A stretch of 34,377 nucleotides of DNA from Patescibacteria group bacterium. Lineage in GTDB: Bacteria > Patescibacteriota > Minisyncoccia > Phycocordibacterales > UBA918. Below the pieces are notes generated by a model that saw only the letters and a list, made by a program, of their open reading frames with translations, made no database searches and was not told where the DNA came from. Position numbers and translations under genes: made by a program. How positions within the stretch are numbered: position 1 is the first letter of the stretch; every line of letters starts with the position of its first letter. Location: contig WFTF01000065.1 of NCBI GenBank assembly GCA_015485575.1, forward strand, positions 1 through 34,377, written 5' to 3'. This document shows, piece by piece, positions 1 through 8,679 of this stretch.

Positions 1-2
1 TT

Positions 3-698
3 GCCTTATTGCCGCGTTACTTTCATATTCGCGAAATTATACAGGAGGCACGTCAACATGTAGCAACAAAACTATTCCCGCAGTTTTCTTTTGTCATTTT
101 GTATGTTGGTCAGCTCAATTCTGACAGTATGCTGTTTCGCGCACTAGATGCTTCACGTACACTTTTGCAGACACCTTCAATTGGATTTGTGGTGGTGGGA
201 GATGGACCTTTGCGACCAAAATTGGAAGAGCGTACTCATTTGTTGGGCATAGAAAAACAGGTGATTTTTACCCCTCCTAAAGTGGAAATGATTGACTATA
301 TGCGATCCGCTGATGTGCTACTTATGCCAGACACCACAAGTGAAAGTGAGGAGGTGGTGATCAAAGCAGCGGCAACAGGACTTCCGCTTATTATGTCTCA
401 TACACCGCTGCGTGATGATTTGTTTGTTGATGGGCAGGATGCCTTTTTGTGTGAACCAGATGATACCATTGAGTTTTCACAGAAGCTGACTAAATTTCTG
501 AACACAAACGCACTACGCGTGCAATTTTCCGAGAACGGAAAAGAAGTAGTGGCTACTCGCATCGAGGAAAGTCCCGAGATGTATAATTTGGCATACCGTG
601 ACACCATTGAAAGTGTGTTGTATATGAACACGTCCGCAAGAGAGGGTGAGTCCGATTCCAAACAACTATCAGCTGAAAATACTGGACCTACAACATAA
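3..698 (+). CDS. glycosyltransferase, GT4-like, C-terminal part (5' truncated by window edge)
   Basis: The reading frame is open to the first base, so the gene begins before the window. A TTG at position 9 is only a formal start. What remains is the C-terminal Rossmann half of a GT-B retaining glycosyltransferase: a strand reading FVILYVGQL, then GFVVVGDGPLRPKL, which is the usual nucleotide-sugar loop, then ADVLLMPDTTSESEEVVIKA with the E-x7-E-like acidic region, and a helical tail. The last ~20 residues are polar and probably unstructured. The family transfers a sugar from a nucleotide-sugar donor to a growing glycan at the cytoplasmic face. Donor and acceptor cannot be read from the sequence. 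It sits at the head of the visible glycan locus, 64 bases before another GT4 gene. Confidence 0.8.
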   Translation, partial: ALLPRYFHIREIIQEARQHVATKLFPQFSFVILYVGQLNSDSMLFRALDASRTLLQTPSIGFVVVGDGPLRPKLEERTHLLGIEKQVIFTPPKVEMIDYMRSADVLLMPDTTSESEEVVIKAAATGLPLIMSHTPLRDDLFVDGQDAFLCEPDDTIEFSQKLTKFLNTNALRVQFSENGKEVVATRIEESPEMYNLAYRDTIESVLYMNTSAREGESDSKQLSAENTGPTT

Positions 699-738
699 CT
701 TTCCTGTTGCACCCATAACTTTCTGATTGTTAGCTTGT

Positions 739-749
739 TATAGTATACA
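739..749 (+). promoter_or_regulatory. candidate -10 region for the GT4 gene at 763
   Basis: Overlapping -10-like hexamers TATAGT (739-744) and TATACA (744-749) lie 13-18 bases before the ATG at 763. TATAGT is preceded by TGT, which gives an extended -10 (TG-N-hexamer). No convincing -35 is visible. It would give a leader of about 6-12 bases. Confidence 0.4.
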
Positions 750-762
750 CACTTTTCACACT

Positions 763-1779
763 ATGAAATTGCTTATTGTGACACAAGTAGTAGACAAAAG
801 TCACCCTATCCTTGGTTTTTTTCATAGGTGGATAGAAGAGTTCGCAAAGCACTTTGACGAAGTGCATGTTATTTGTCTTCAAAAAGGAGTCCACACACTC
901 CCCGCTAATGTCTTCGTTTATTCGCTTGGTAAAGAAAAAGGATTGGGGAAACTGTCTTATACTCTCAACTTTTATAAATATATTTGGATGCTACGCAAAC
1001 AATATGACTCCGTATTTGTGCACATGAACCAGATTTACATCTTACTCGGCGGCATCTTATGGAAATTGCAGAGGAAGAAAGTGGGGTTGTGGTATACACA
1101 CGGCAGTGTATCAGCAAGTCTTCGTATTGCAGAGAAGTTGACCAACTTAGTATTCACTGGCTCTCCAGACAGTTTTCGTCTTCATTCAAAAAAAGTTGTT
1201 GTCACGGGACATGGTATTGATACTCAAAGGTTTTTGCCGCAGAAAGATGTCCGTAAGAATATAGATTTAATAACAGTTGGTAGAATTTCAAAGTCAAAAA
1301 ATATCGTTGAATTGATTGATGTGCTAATAGAGGTGAGAAAAATAAAAGATATATCACTTACTATTGTTGGGAGACCGTTGTCGTCAGAAGATATGCACTA
1401 TGAAAAAACTATAAAGAGGTATGCACAAAAAAGAGGTGTTTATAATGCTGTGCATTTTATTGGCGCAGTCTCAAATGAACAGTTGCCTACTTTACTCAAT
1501 TCAGCGAGAGTATTTGTGCACGCAGCAACAAATGGTAGCCTTGATAAAGCATTGCTGGAACCTCTGGCAGTAGGGTTACCTGTGGTAAGTTCAGGAATGG
1601 GTGCTCAATCATTACCTCTACATGACTGGCAGGTTAAAACAGTATCCAGTTTTGCGGAAAAAATAGGAGAGATTCTTGAGACAGATGTATCAAAACAGTG
1701 TCATCTATTGAGACGATATGTTATTGAAAATCATAGTATACTGTCTTTAATTCCAAAAATACGACTGCAATATGAATAA
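763..1779 (+). CDS. glycosyltransferase family 4 (GT-B)
   Basis: A complete two-domain GT-B transferase of 338 residues. The N-terminal domain begins MKLLIVTQVVDKSHPILGFF and ends near THGSVS. The C-terminal domain begins near IDLITVGRISKSKN, which is the usual 'baseline' strand of GT4 enzymes. It is followed by LTIVGRPL, VHFIGAVSNEQLPTLLNSARVFVHAA and the acidic ALLEPLAVGLPVV segment that contacts the donor. An in-frame TTG at 727 would add 12 residues; the ATG at 763 fits the fold better and lies just after the -10-like sequence. It overlaps the next gene by 8 bases (ATGAATAA). It probably adds one sugar to the lipid-linked glycan; the donor is unknown. Confidence 0.88.
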   Translation: MKLLIVTQVVDKSHPILGFFHRWIEEFAKHFDEVHVICLQKGVHTLPANVFVYSLGKEKGLGKLSYTLNFYKYIWMLRKQYDSVFVHMNQIYILLGGILWKLQRKKVGLWYTHGSVSASLRIAEKLTNLVFTGSPDSFRLHSKKVVVTGHGIDTQRFLPQKDVRKNIDLITVGRISKSKNIVELIDVLIEVRKIKDISLTIVGRPLSSEDMHYEKTIKRYAQKRGVYNAVHFIGAVSNEQLPTLLNSARVFVHAATNGSLDKALLEPLAVGLPVVSSGMGAQSLPLHDWQVKTVSSFAEKIGEILETDVSKQCHLLRRYVIENHSILSLIPKIRLQYE

Positions 1780-2419
1780 CCAGCAATATGTATCTCAGGT
1801 ACCCGCAAATCATTATCGTTTTGAGAAGTATTTTTTTTCAGCTCGTTGGATGAGCTACTTCTATCAAATAAGAGAAATTGTCAATCGTAAGGATATACAT
1901 TCCGTACTTGATATTGGACCGGGCACTCCATTTTTACGTAACTCACTTGTAACTTTTAGGGAGGATATCACCTATAAGACGCTAGATATAGCTGAAGACA
2001 CTCATCCTGATATTATAGGGGGCGTAACAAATATTCCGATTGCGGACAATTCATATGACGTGGTGTGTGCCTTTCAGGTCCTTGAACATATTGAGTATAG
2101 GGATATGGAAAAAGCATTAAGAGAAATGAAGCGTGTATCTAAGAAATACGTGTTTATTAGTCTGCCACACTTTGGTCCTTCTGTGGAACTGTCTTTTAAG
2201 CTACCATTTATTAAAAGAGTAAAACTGGCGTGGAAAATTCCGTATATGCCGGTACATACTTTCAATGGACAGCATTATTGGGAAATAGGGAAAAAGGGGT
2301 ACTCGGTTCAGAAGATTCGTAAAATAATGAAAAAACACTTTCATATTATTGACGAATATGTTCCATTTGAAAATCAGTATCACCGCTTTTATATTTTACG
2401 AAAAATACATACAAGCTAA
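1772..2419 (+). CDS. class I SAM-dependent methyltransferase
   Basis: 215 residues with a Rossmann methyltransferase core: motif I VLDIGPGTPFL near residues 45-55, an acidic end of strand 2 (YKTLDIAEDTHPD), motif IV region YDVVCAFQVLEHIEY, and motif V/VI KKYVFISLPHFGP. The FQVLEHI signature is typical of the UbiG/Methyltransf_11 group. The C-terminal half is basic and aromatic, which may be an acceptor-binding lid. The ATG overlaps the stop of the upstream GT4 gene, and no Shine-Dalgarno sequence precedes it, so translation is probably coupled. The location argues for methylation of a sugar in the glycan or of a precursor. The substrate is not determinable. Confidence 0.82.
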   Translation: MNNQQYVSQVPANHYRFEKYFFSARWMSYFYQIREIVNRKDIHSVLDIGPGTPFLRNSLVTFREDITYKTLDIAEDTHPDIIGGVTNIPIADNSYDVVCAFQVLEHIEYRDMEKALREMKRVSKKYVFISLPHFGPSVELSFKLPFIKRVKLAWKIPYMPVHTFNGQHYWEIGKKGYSVQKIRKIMKKHFHIIDEYVPFENQYHRFYILRKIHTS

Positions 2420-2447
2420 GCATCTGTTAGTAACACCAGCATTTATT

Positions 2448-3173
2448 ATGAAATCGAAAGACGTTAAAGAGATATATAACACCACCCTACGAAACTCCAA
2501 AACTACATATGAGCAGAGTAGGTGGTTTACCTCCCCGCAAGCGCAGGCAGGATATGAAAGTACAAAATCAGCAATACTGAAGTATGCAATGCCGTATATC
2601 TCAGATACTATGAAGGTGTTGGAATTAGGACCAGGTCCTGGAACGTGGACAAAAATATTGTTGCAGAAAGCTCCAAATGCTCACTATGATCTGGTCGATA
2701 TTTCTAGTGAAATGTTAAAGCAAGCAGCAGAAAATTTATCAATACATTCAAATATTCACTATATTACCTCTGATATTTTATCTTTTTCTCAGCAAGTGCA
2801 TTATGATTTTTTCTTTTCTTCTCGGATGATTGAATATGTTGGTGATAAAAAATCTGCAGTTGCAGTTATCGCAGGTGCCCTGAAGCCAAACGGGTATGGA
2901 TATATCGTAACGAAGACACCTCAATACAACCGTATCTTTAGCAATCAAGTTCAGTCCGCGTTTCATCAAGATCAGATAGGACCAGACTTGTTAAAATCTT
3001 TATTTGAGGAGGCCGGATGTCGTATTATTAAAAGGGTACATGTGACTTGTGTGTTCCCCAAACTCCGTAGCGGGACACTTGATAAAGTGCTTACCCGAAT
3101 TTGTAGGAGACTACCGTTTAGAATCGGTATGCCGGTAAGTGAGTCATATGCACTAATCTTTCAAAAAAAATGA
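2448..3173 (+). CDS. class I SAM-dependent methyltransferase
   Basis: 241 residues from the ATG at 2448. The frame is open to 2349, but that upstream part lies inside the previous gene and looks non-coding. Motif I is VLELGPGPGTWTKIL, followed by YDLVDISSEML (acidic end of strand 2), HYITSDILSF and DFFFSSRMIEYV. A C-terminal segment GPDLLKSLFEEAGCRIIKR is typical of sugar and small-molecule methyltransferases. The stop overlaps the next start by four bases (ATGA at 3170). It is the second of three unrelated-looking methyltransferases in the first 5.2 kb, so several methyl groups on the glycan are plausible. The acceptor is unknown. Confidence 0.82.
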   Translation: MKSKDVKEIYNTTLRNSKTTYEQSRWFTSPQAQAGYESTKSAILKYAMPYISDTMKVLELGPGPGTWTKILLQKAPNAHYDLVDISSEMLKQAAENLSIHSNIHYITSDILSFSQQVHYDFFFSSRMIEYVGDKKSAVAVIAGALKPNGYGYIVTKTPQYNRIFSNQVQSAFHQDQIGPDLLKSLFEEAGCRIIKRVHVTCVFPKLRSGTLDKVLTRICRRLPFRIGMPVSESYALIFQKK

Positions 3174-3781
3174 TTGTTGAATTATATGGACTACCAGGTG
3201 CAGGAAAAACCACCCTCGCTAAAGAGTTGTCCACACTTCCCGGCTGGGAGAAGATCCAGCTACATAATAAAGGACAAATTATATTTTATTACTTGATTGG
3301 TTTTATCTTTCACCCACTACTTTTTTTACGGGGGGCGTGGTTATTACTTTACTATCAAAATATTTCCATGTTTCATATATGGAACTCGTATTGCTTTCGC
3401 TTTGCGAAGTATCAAAAGGCGTATATGTGTAGAACGGACCATGTAATACTCGACGAAGGATTACTTCAATATTTACTATCTATCATACCCAAAGAGACCG
3501 ATGAGCAATTAATACACAAACAAATATTATGGTTCTTTAAGTCTGATTTTTTAGTAGTCTTGAATCCACCCTTAGAAACACGAATGAGTCAATTAGAACA
3601 AAAACAAACACAAAGACTTAATACGTTAAGGTCCTTAAAATGGAGAGAGGAGGTTCTAGAGAGAAATAACAAAATGATTGTTGCCATTCTAGGTCAGTAT
3701 ACTAATGTTTTGTATGTAAATAATACACAAAAAGCATCTCAGATCATAAAAGATGCAGTAAAAAATAACGCGTATGCTTAG
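3170..3781 (+). CDS. P-loop NTPase, nucleoside/sugar kinase-like
   Basis: 203 residues starting with a clear Walker A loop, IVELYGLPGAGKTTLAKEL (residues 2-20). A DHVILDEGLLQYL segment near residues 88-100 matches the DE-containing strand of the thymidylate-kinase/deoxynucleoside-kinase-like P-loop group. A later FLVVLNPPLETRMSQLEQK segment looks like the LID/arginine region. A hydrophobic stretch at about residues 37-62 could be a membrane-facing helix pair, which is unusual for a soluble kinase. It is coupled on both sides: a 4-base overlap upstream and an 8-base overlap downstream (ATGCTTAG). In glycan loci such kinases may phosphorylate a sugar or a lipid carrier; that role is inference. 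Confidence 0.65.
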   Translation: MIVELYGLPGAGKTTLAKELSTLPGWEKIQLHNKGQIIFYYLIGFIFHPLLFLRGAWLLLYYQNISMFHIWNSYCFRFAKYQKAYMCRTDHVILDEGLLQYLLSIIPKETDEQLIHKQILWFFKSDFLVVLNPPLETRMSQLEQKQTQRLNTLRSLKWREEVLERNNKMIVAILGQYTNVLYVNNTQKASQIIKDAVKNNAYA

Positions 3782-4562
3782 AACTATTCTAAAGACCAAT
3801 GCATTGTATGCTTGCAACATACTTGCATTTTTGTGTCGATTACCTTCCCGCCCTTCCGTGTTAATGTATCATTCTTTTGATAATACCAACTGGAAACATA
3901 GTGTCTCACCAGCGCAGCTACAACAACAACTCCTATTTCTTACTAAAAAGAAAGATGTCGTCCCTTTGAAAGACGTTGTCGCCTTTGTCAAAGGAGAGAA
4001 AAAGATTTCTGCCAAAAGTGTTGCCATTACTGTTGACGATGGATATGAGAATACATACACGGTATTATTCCCACTAGCAAAAAAATATGGTATACCCTTT
4101 ACCATTTTTCTTACTACCAATCTTTCTTCAATGGAAAAACTTGGGAATGCGCCACGCCCGACATGGGCTCAGTTACAAGAAATGGTTGATTCTGGTTTGG
4201 TGCATGTTGGTGTGCATGGGCATACACATATAAATTTTCCAGAAGTATTACGTTTCAGTATACAGGAGGCGGAGATTATTGAGTCTAAGTCACTCATTGC
4301 TCGCAAACTTGGTGTTGAGCCACTTTTTGTGGCATACCCAGCTGGACGTTACGATATGGCAACGTACCAATATGTACAACAACACTTCACTGCAGCTTTT
4401 AGTACACATCAAGGTCATGTACATATCAATGATGATATATTTATGCTCAGGCGAGTTCCGGTTGATAGAGGTACTACACTCAGGTTATTTAAGGCGCGGC
4501 TGCTGTCAGGATATCAAGTTTATTTGCGGTTAGCACATAATATAAGAAAAATACATGCATAA
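3774..4562 (+). CDS. polysaccharide deacetylase (NodB/CE4 family)
   Basis: 262 residues with CE4 motifs in order. Motif 1 is ITVDDGYENT near residues 85-94 (catalytic base Asp and metal-ligand Asp). Motif 2 is HGHTH at 148-152 (two metal-binding His). A motif 3 equivalent is AYPAGRYD at 187-194. The N-terminal ~25 residues are hydrophobic (ALYACNILAFLC) and could be a membrane anchor or uncleaved signal, which would place the enzyme outside the cytoplasm. The family removes N-acetyl groups from GlcNAc-type sugars in chitin, peptidoglycan or exopolysaccharide. Here it lies within a glycan operon, so an amino sugar of that glycan is the likely target. It overlaps the next gene by 8 bases (ATGCATAA). 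Confidence 0.88.
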   Translation: MLRTILKTNALYACNILAFLCRLPSRPSVLMYHSFDNTNWKHSVSPAQLQQQLLFLTKKKDVVPLKDVVAFVKGEKKISAKSVAITVDDGYENTYTVLFPLAKKYGIPFTIFLTTNLSSMEKLGNAPRPTWAQLQEMVDSGLVHVGVHGHTHINFPEVLRFSIQEAEIIESKSLIARKLGVEPLFVAYPAGRYDMATYQYVQQHFTAAFSTHQGHVHINDDIFMLRRVPVDRGTTLRLFKARLLSGYQVYLRLAHNIRKIHA

Positions 4563-5154
4563 ATATATTCGTATACTTAAAAAGATTTTGCGTGGTGAAA
4601 ATGTAACAATAGTACCTTTTTCCCGTGAAGAATGGGATAATCAGTTTCGTAGAGGGAAGTGGGATTTTTTGCTTGATGCTCCTTACAACGTAGCAATTAT
4701 TTCTCAAATGTTAAATAAGCTGTATATGGATCAAGGGTCCCTACGGGTACTTGATATTGGATGTGGTAATGGTGCACTGGTACGAGAACTGGATGCATCA
4801 ATTGCTTATACGGGGACTGATATATCTGAGGTCGCTCTTTTGCAGGCCCAGCGTGCGCGTACATCGGGAACTTTCATACAGAGTTCCATGGAAAATCCCT
4901 CAGGCATTACCGGCGAATACGACGTGTTGGTTTTTAGTGAAGTATTATTGTACGGCGACTACAAAACGATTTTACAGAAACACAAACCTTTTCTGAAGAA
5001 CGGTGGATTGATCATTGTATCTCTGTACGATACATGGCGTACAAAGCTAATTTGGCGCAGTGTAAGGCAACAGATTTTACCACAGGAGCAGGTACGCGTT
5101 ATGAATCGGCGAAAAAAGGTTGCGTGGGATATTATTTTAGGTGTATACAAGTAA
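4555..5154 (+). CDS. class I SAM-dependent methyltransferase
   Basis: 199 residues. Motif I is VLDIGCGNGALVREL (about residues 64-78), then AYTGTDISEVALLQAQ as the acidic strand-2 end, SSMENPSGITGEYDVLVFSEVL as motif IV, and FLKNGGLIIVSLYD as motif V/VI. It is a short, minimal Methyltransf_11/12-type enzyme with no extra domain. The start overlaps the deacetylase stop and has no Shine-Dalgarno sequence, which suggests coupled translation. It is the third methyltransferase of the cluster. The substrate is unknown. Confidence 0.8.
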   Translation: MHKYIRILKKILRGENVTIVPFSREEWDNQFRRGKWDFLLDAPYNVAIISQMLNKLYMDQGSLRVLDIGCGNGALVRELDASIAYTGTDISEVALLQAQRARTSGTFIQSSMENPSGITGEYDVLVFSEVLLYGDYKTILQKHKPFLKNGGLIIVSLYDTWRTKLIWRSVRQQILPQEQVRVMNRRKKVAWDIILGVYK

Positions 5155-5164
5155 CGCATATTGT

Positions 5165-6010
5165 ATGAATACAGATAATCGAATTCCTTGCAGCGTCGGT
5201 ATTCTTACTTATAATTCTGCAAAGACGCTTAGGCGGACATTGGAGAGTGTAAAGGACTTTTCTGACATAATTATTTCTGATGGAGGAAGTACCGATGAAA
5301 CAGTGGAGATTGCTTCTGAGTATGGCTGTAGGGTGATTGACCAAGATGCAAAACATAATCCAGGACCCCACCCTGATTATCCAATTGAAGATTTTGCGAG
5401 TGAGCGCAATAAACTACTTGCTGTTGCCAAGGAAGATTGGTTTTTGTGGCTTGATTCTGATGAGTATATTTCTAGACAGTTGCACGACGAAATCATTGAA
5501 GTATGTACACAAAATCATCAAAAGTATTTGGTATATGAATTAGGAATTGTTAGGCAGAATACAGACGGGACCATATCTTATAAAGACTGGAATCAAACGT
5601 ATCAGACTCGATTTTTTAATCGCAAAATGGGATGCGTATTTGAACGAAAAATACACGAGCGTATTGTGTTTAATCGAGATCTGTATCCAGTAGGAAGGTT
5701 GAAAGGGGCATGGTATGTACCTATCAGCAAGATAGAATTTTCTGTTTACAAAGAAGCGGTTAATTACAGATTGGAACTGATGCTAAGCGAGAATGTGCCA
5801 ACCACCTTCCCTGTTTATTTGAAAAAAGCCTTTTGGTTACCTCTCAAACGGGCTATTGGGACTTGTTACCGCTATGTGCGTTTGAGATTATTTTTTTCGG
5901 CTGATGAAATACCACCTACACAATATTTCTTGAATCGCCTTTATTCTCAATGGGTTACTTTTTGTGTGGTCACGAGGTTATATTTTGGACATAGAGATAG
6001 AACACCATAA
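5165..6010 (+). CDS. glycosyltransferase family 2
   Basis: 281 residues from the ATG at 5165; another in-frame ATG lies at 5141, inside the previous gene. The GT-A fold is clear: CSVGILTYNSAKTLRRTLES at the N-terminus, DIIISDGGSTDETVEIA for nucleotide binding, and WFLWLDSDEYISR carrying the DxD metal-binding motif (DSD). The family is inverting and uses UDP-, GDP- or dTDP-sugars. The arrangement resembles the WaaE/KdtX-like GT2 group by its TYN..., DGGSTD and WLDSDE segments, but that is a loose comparison. The C-terminal part is basic and aromatic, consistent with association with the inner face of the membrane. It is the last gene of the tight run before a 135-base gap. Confidence 0.87.
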   Translation: MNTDNRIPCSVGILTYNSAKTLRRTLESVKDFSDIIISDGGSTDETVEIASEYGCRVIDQDAKHNPGPHPDYPIEDFASERNKLLAVAKEDWFLWLDSDEYISRQLHDEIIEVCTQNHQKYLVYELGIVRQNTDGTISYKDWNQTYQTRFFNRKMGCVFERKIHERIVFNRDLYPVGRLKGAWYVPISKIEFSVYKEAVNYRLELMLSENVPTTFPVYLKKAFWLPLKRAIGTCYRYVRLRLFFSADEIPPTQYFLNRLYSQWVTFCVVTRLYFGHRDRTP

Positions 6011-6079
6011 ACACTGAGTCAGTTGTTACTCACCATATTTATTATGTATATAGCAAAAGGAAGCACTCGTGCGTACACT

Positions 6080-6126
6080 TTGGTGAAAGGTATTTAAACT
6101 TTTTTAGTATGGAAAGCATAAGGAGG
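6080..6126 (+). promoter_or_regulatory. candidate promoter and Shine-Dalgarno upstream of the flippase
   Basis: In the gap between the GT2 and flippase genes, TTGGTG (6080-6085) and TAGTAT (6105-6110) form a possible -35/-10 pair with a long 19-base spacer. A strong Shine-Dalgarno AAGGAGG follows at 6120-6126. The first ATG (6146) is 19 bases away, too far for normal use. An in-frame ATT at 6131 is at the expected distance. Confidence 0.4.
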
Positions 6127-6145
6127 TTTTATTTCTAGTGATAGT

Positions 6146-7519
6146 ATGACAGCTTCGCTTAAACGAACAATTGGTGAAGGGGCAGCATGGATTTCTACCG
6201 GAAATGCACTGTTGAAGATTTTAGGTATCTTATACTCCATATTGCTACTTAGCCAGCTGTCCGTATACGAATATGGTGTGGTTGAACTTTTGCTGTCTAT
6301 TCCCCCACTTTTGGGTTTTTTATCTCTGGCAGGTTTAGAAAATGTATTAGTTGCTGACATGAGTAATGCCAAAGGAAAGTGTCAGACAGAGAAGGTACGA
6401 TATATACTCTCTTCATACTTTTCTATACGCTTTTTACTTGCCTGCATAGGAACTTTCATGTTGTTTTTTGCTGCAGATGTGATTGCACGATTCTATAATG
6501 AATCAGTAGTTTTAATGATTCAACTATTGTCAATCACTTTTGTCATAGGATCAGTACGATCTGTTTTTCTAATTGTGTTTAATGTAAATTACGATTTTCA
6601 CTTAGTGGCATTGTATCGTTTTGCAGAAGAACTAATCAGATTTTTAATTATTCTGACAGCTTTTGTTTGGTTCACTGTAAACCCTCTAGCTGTGATAATA
6701 GCTTATGTATTTACAGATATTGTAACGGTGTCCATTTTTATACCAGCTTTTTATGCTTCCAAGAAGAGATTACTAGGTCATGTTTGGTTTTCAGAGGGAT
6801 TTTTACATCCGCTATATATACTTAAAAATCATGGAAAGTGGAGTATTTTTCAGACCTATCTAGGTTTGTTTGGACAAAATATCAGGCCATGGATTATTAA
6901 GACACTTTTAGGTACCCAGGCAGTTGGTATTTTTGCATTGGCAATCGGAATGTATAAACATACCGTTTCTTTATTCCCGTTAGCAAAAATTGTTGCTCCG
7001 ATAATTCCCAGATTTTTAGAAAAGCCACAACAGCTGTATAAATTAGTCAATGGGACGATTAAATATCAGATGTTTATTTTAATTGTGGTGAGTATTTCTG
7101 TATCATTTGTTATGTTATTGCTGGTAACTTACTTATTCCCTGACTACATCAAAGCATACCCGCTGTACTTGGCTATGCTGGTTTCTGTCATCCCAGCAAG
7201 CTTTTCAAGTATTTTTGAAACGGTTTTTCACGGATTACGAGCACAAAAAAACCTTTTTTTCGTTGGGGTGTTGAGACTGGTAGTAATTTTATTGTTACTC
7301 CCAGTTAGTTTGTGGGTATTTGGACTGTATGGTGTTGCTGTAGAATTGCTGATAACAGGAGCTGTTTATACTTATGAACGGTATAAAAAATTGAAACATC
7401 TATTGCCTGGGTATCAATTTAGATTAGCCGACCTGATACATTTTTCGGAACTAGACAAAATGCTTTTACAGAGGATACAAAAAACTGGACAAAAGGTGTT
7501 TGGTGTGGGTAGTAAATAA
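6146..7519 (+). CDS. polysaccharide flippase, Wzx/MOP superfamily
   Basis: 457 residues, strongly hydrophobic, with roughly 12-14 predicted membrane helices. The N-terminus GEGAAWISTGNALLKILGIL is the typical first amphipathic-plus-helix segment of MOP flippases. An LLSIPPLLGFLSLAGLENVL segment follows, and a loop rich in Arg/Lys lies between helices. The family moves undecaprenyl-diphosphate-linked oligosaccharides across the cytoplasmic membrane. Its presence implies a Wzx-type assembly route for the glycan of this locus, with the ligase-like protein at 24230 as a possible partner. The ATG at 6146 is the conservative start; the Shine-Dalgarno spacing fits an in-frame ATT at 6131 better. It is 11 bases from the next gene. 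Confidence 0.88.
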   Translation: MTASLKRTIGEGAAWISTGNALLKILGILYSILLLSQLSVYEYGVVELLLSIPPLLGFLSLAGLENVLVADMSNAKGKCQTEKVRYILSSYFSIRFLLACIGTFMLFFAADVIARFYNESVVLMIQLLSITFVIGSVRSVFLIVFNVNYDFHLVALYRFAEELIRFLIILTAFVWFTVNPLAVIIAYVFTDIVTVSIFIPAFYASKKRLLGHVWFSEGFLHPLYILKNHGKWSIFQTYLGLFGQNIRPWIIKTLLGTQAVGIFALAIGMYKHTVSLFPLAKIVAPIIPRFLEKPQQLYKLVNGTIKYQMFILIVVSISVSFVMLLLVTYLFPDYIKAYPLYLAMLVSVIPASFSSIFETVFHGLRAQKNLFFVGVLRLVVILLLLPVSLWVFGLYGVAVELLITGAVYTYERYKKLKHLLPGYQFRLADLIHFSELDKMLLQRIQKTGQKVFGVGSK

Positions 7520-7530
7520 GATACTCGTTT

Positions 7531-8664
7531 ATGAAGCAGATTGTTTATATTAGTTTTGTTCGCTTTCCGTCTGAAAAGGCACATGCAATATATATAAATA
7601 AACATTGTGAATCGTTGGTAAAAAGGGGATATAAAGTTGCATTACTGGTCCCCCGGAGACTGAATAAAGTTTACTTCACGACATGCAAAGAAGATAATTG
7701 TACATACCATTTTTCAGTCGTAAGGCTACCGACTATAGACTTACTTATTTTACCATTTGGTAAAGCATTTTTTCACCGCTTAGGGGTAATTATTTTTGGA
7801 ATAGGATCATTGTTATATGCTTTAGTGCATAAACATAGGCATTATATTACCAACGAATTTTTGGTCGCACTACTACTTTCTTTTGTGCCTATAGATCTTA
7901 CTTATGAAGTTCATGACTACCCTAAAAATACCGGTTGGCTATATCGATGGGTGTTTGTTAGAGTATCCAGAATACAAACAAATAACCATCAAAAGGTAAC
8001 GCGTTTGATACGTGATTTTAAACTGTCACCAAAAAAAGTATATGCTGTGCATAATGGAGTCACCATTAGTGACTTTGACATAAAGATTACACAAAAAGAA
8101 GCAAGGGAACGCTTACAGCTCAAGTTAAATGAAAAGTATATTGTATATACCGGACACTTGTACAGATGGAAAGGGGTTGATGTGCTTGCACGTGCTGCGT
8201 TACATTTGCCCGAGGCGACCGTGCTTTTTGTCGGGGGTACTGATTTAGATATTGTACGCATGAGACAAACATATCAAGAAATTCAAAATATTATTTTTTA
8301 CGGACATAAACCCCATTCACAAATCCCTCTTTTCTTAAAAGCGGCAGACGTGTTGGTATTGCCAAACACAGCAAAAGAAGAAATTTCTGCACTGCACACG
8401 TCACCAATGAAAGTTTTTGAATATATGGCAAGTAAGCGACCAATTGTCGCAAGTGACATACCGTCAATCCGGGAGGTGTTAAACAACGCAAATGCTACAC
8501 TGGTACCTGCTGATGAACCAGAGTTGCTTGCGCGCGCGCTGCGGCATACGTTGGCACAAGTTCCGACAGAAAAAGTTCAGCAAGCGTTTGAGGATGTCCG
8601 GATGTATACGTGGAAGAAAAGAGTGAAGAAGGTGACAAAATATTTAGAAAATGGTATGGAATAA
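7531..8664 (+). CDS. glycosyltransferase family 4 (GT-B)
   Basis: 377 residues, a full-length GT-B enzyme. The N-terminal domain starts KQIVYISFVRFPSEKAHAIY, a common opening in this group, and carries YEVHDYPK. The linker AVHNGVTISDFD is the classic GT4 hinge. The C-terminal domain has KYIVYTGHLYRWKGVDVLA, ADVLVLPNTAKEEI and SPMKVFEYMASKRPIVASD, with the Glu that contacts the donor ribose. The family forms retaining linkages. The gene ends 15 bases before the carbamoyltransferase, and the -10-like hexamer of that gene lies in this short gap. Donor and acceptor are unknown. Confidence 0.9.
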   Translation: MKQIVYISFVRFPSEKAHAIYINKHCESLVKRGYKVALLVPRRLNKVYFTTCKEDNCTYHFSVVRLPTIDLLILPFGKAFFHRLGVIIFGIGSLLYALVHKHRHYITNEFLVALLLSFVPIDLTYEVHDYPKNTGWLYRWVFVRVSRIQTNNHQKVTRLIRDFKLSPKKVYAVHNGVTISDFDIKITQKEARERLQLKLNEKYIVYTGHLYRWKGVDVLARAALHLPEATVLFVGGTDLDIVRMRQTYQEIQNIIFYGHKPHSQIPLFLKAADVLVLPNTAKEEISALHTSPMKVFEYMASKRPIVASDIPSIREVLNNANATLVPADEPELLARALRHTLAQVPTEKVQQAFEDVRMYTWKKRVKKVTKYLENGME

Positions 8665-8666
8665 GG

Positions 8667-8672
8667 TATACT
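8667..8672 (+). promoter_or_regulatory. -10-like hexamer TATACT, 7 bases before ATG 8680
   Basis: TATACT lies exactly 7 bases upstream of the ATG at 8680, in the 15-base gap after the GT4 gene. Transcription would start at or next to the A of the start codon, giving a leaderless message. No clear -35 is seen. No Shine-Dalgarno sequence is present. Confidence 0.45.
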
Positions 8673-8679
8673 GTTGGCT

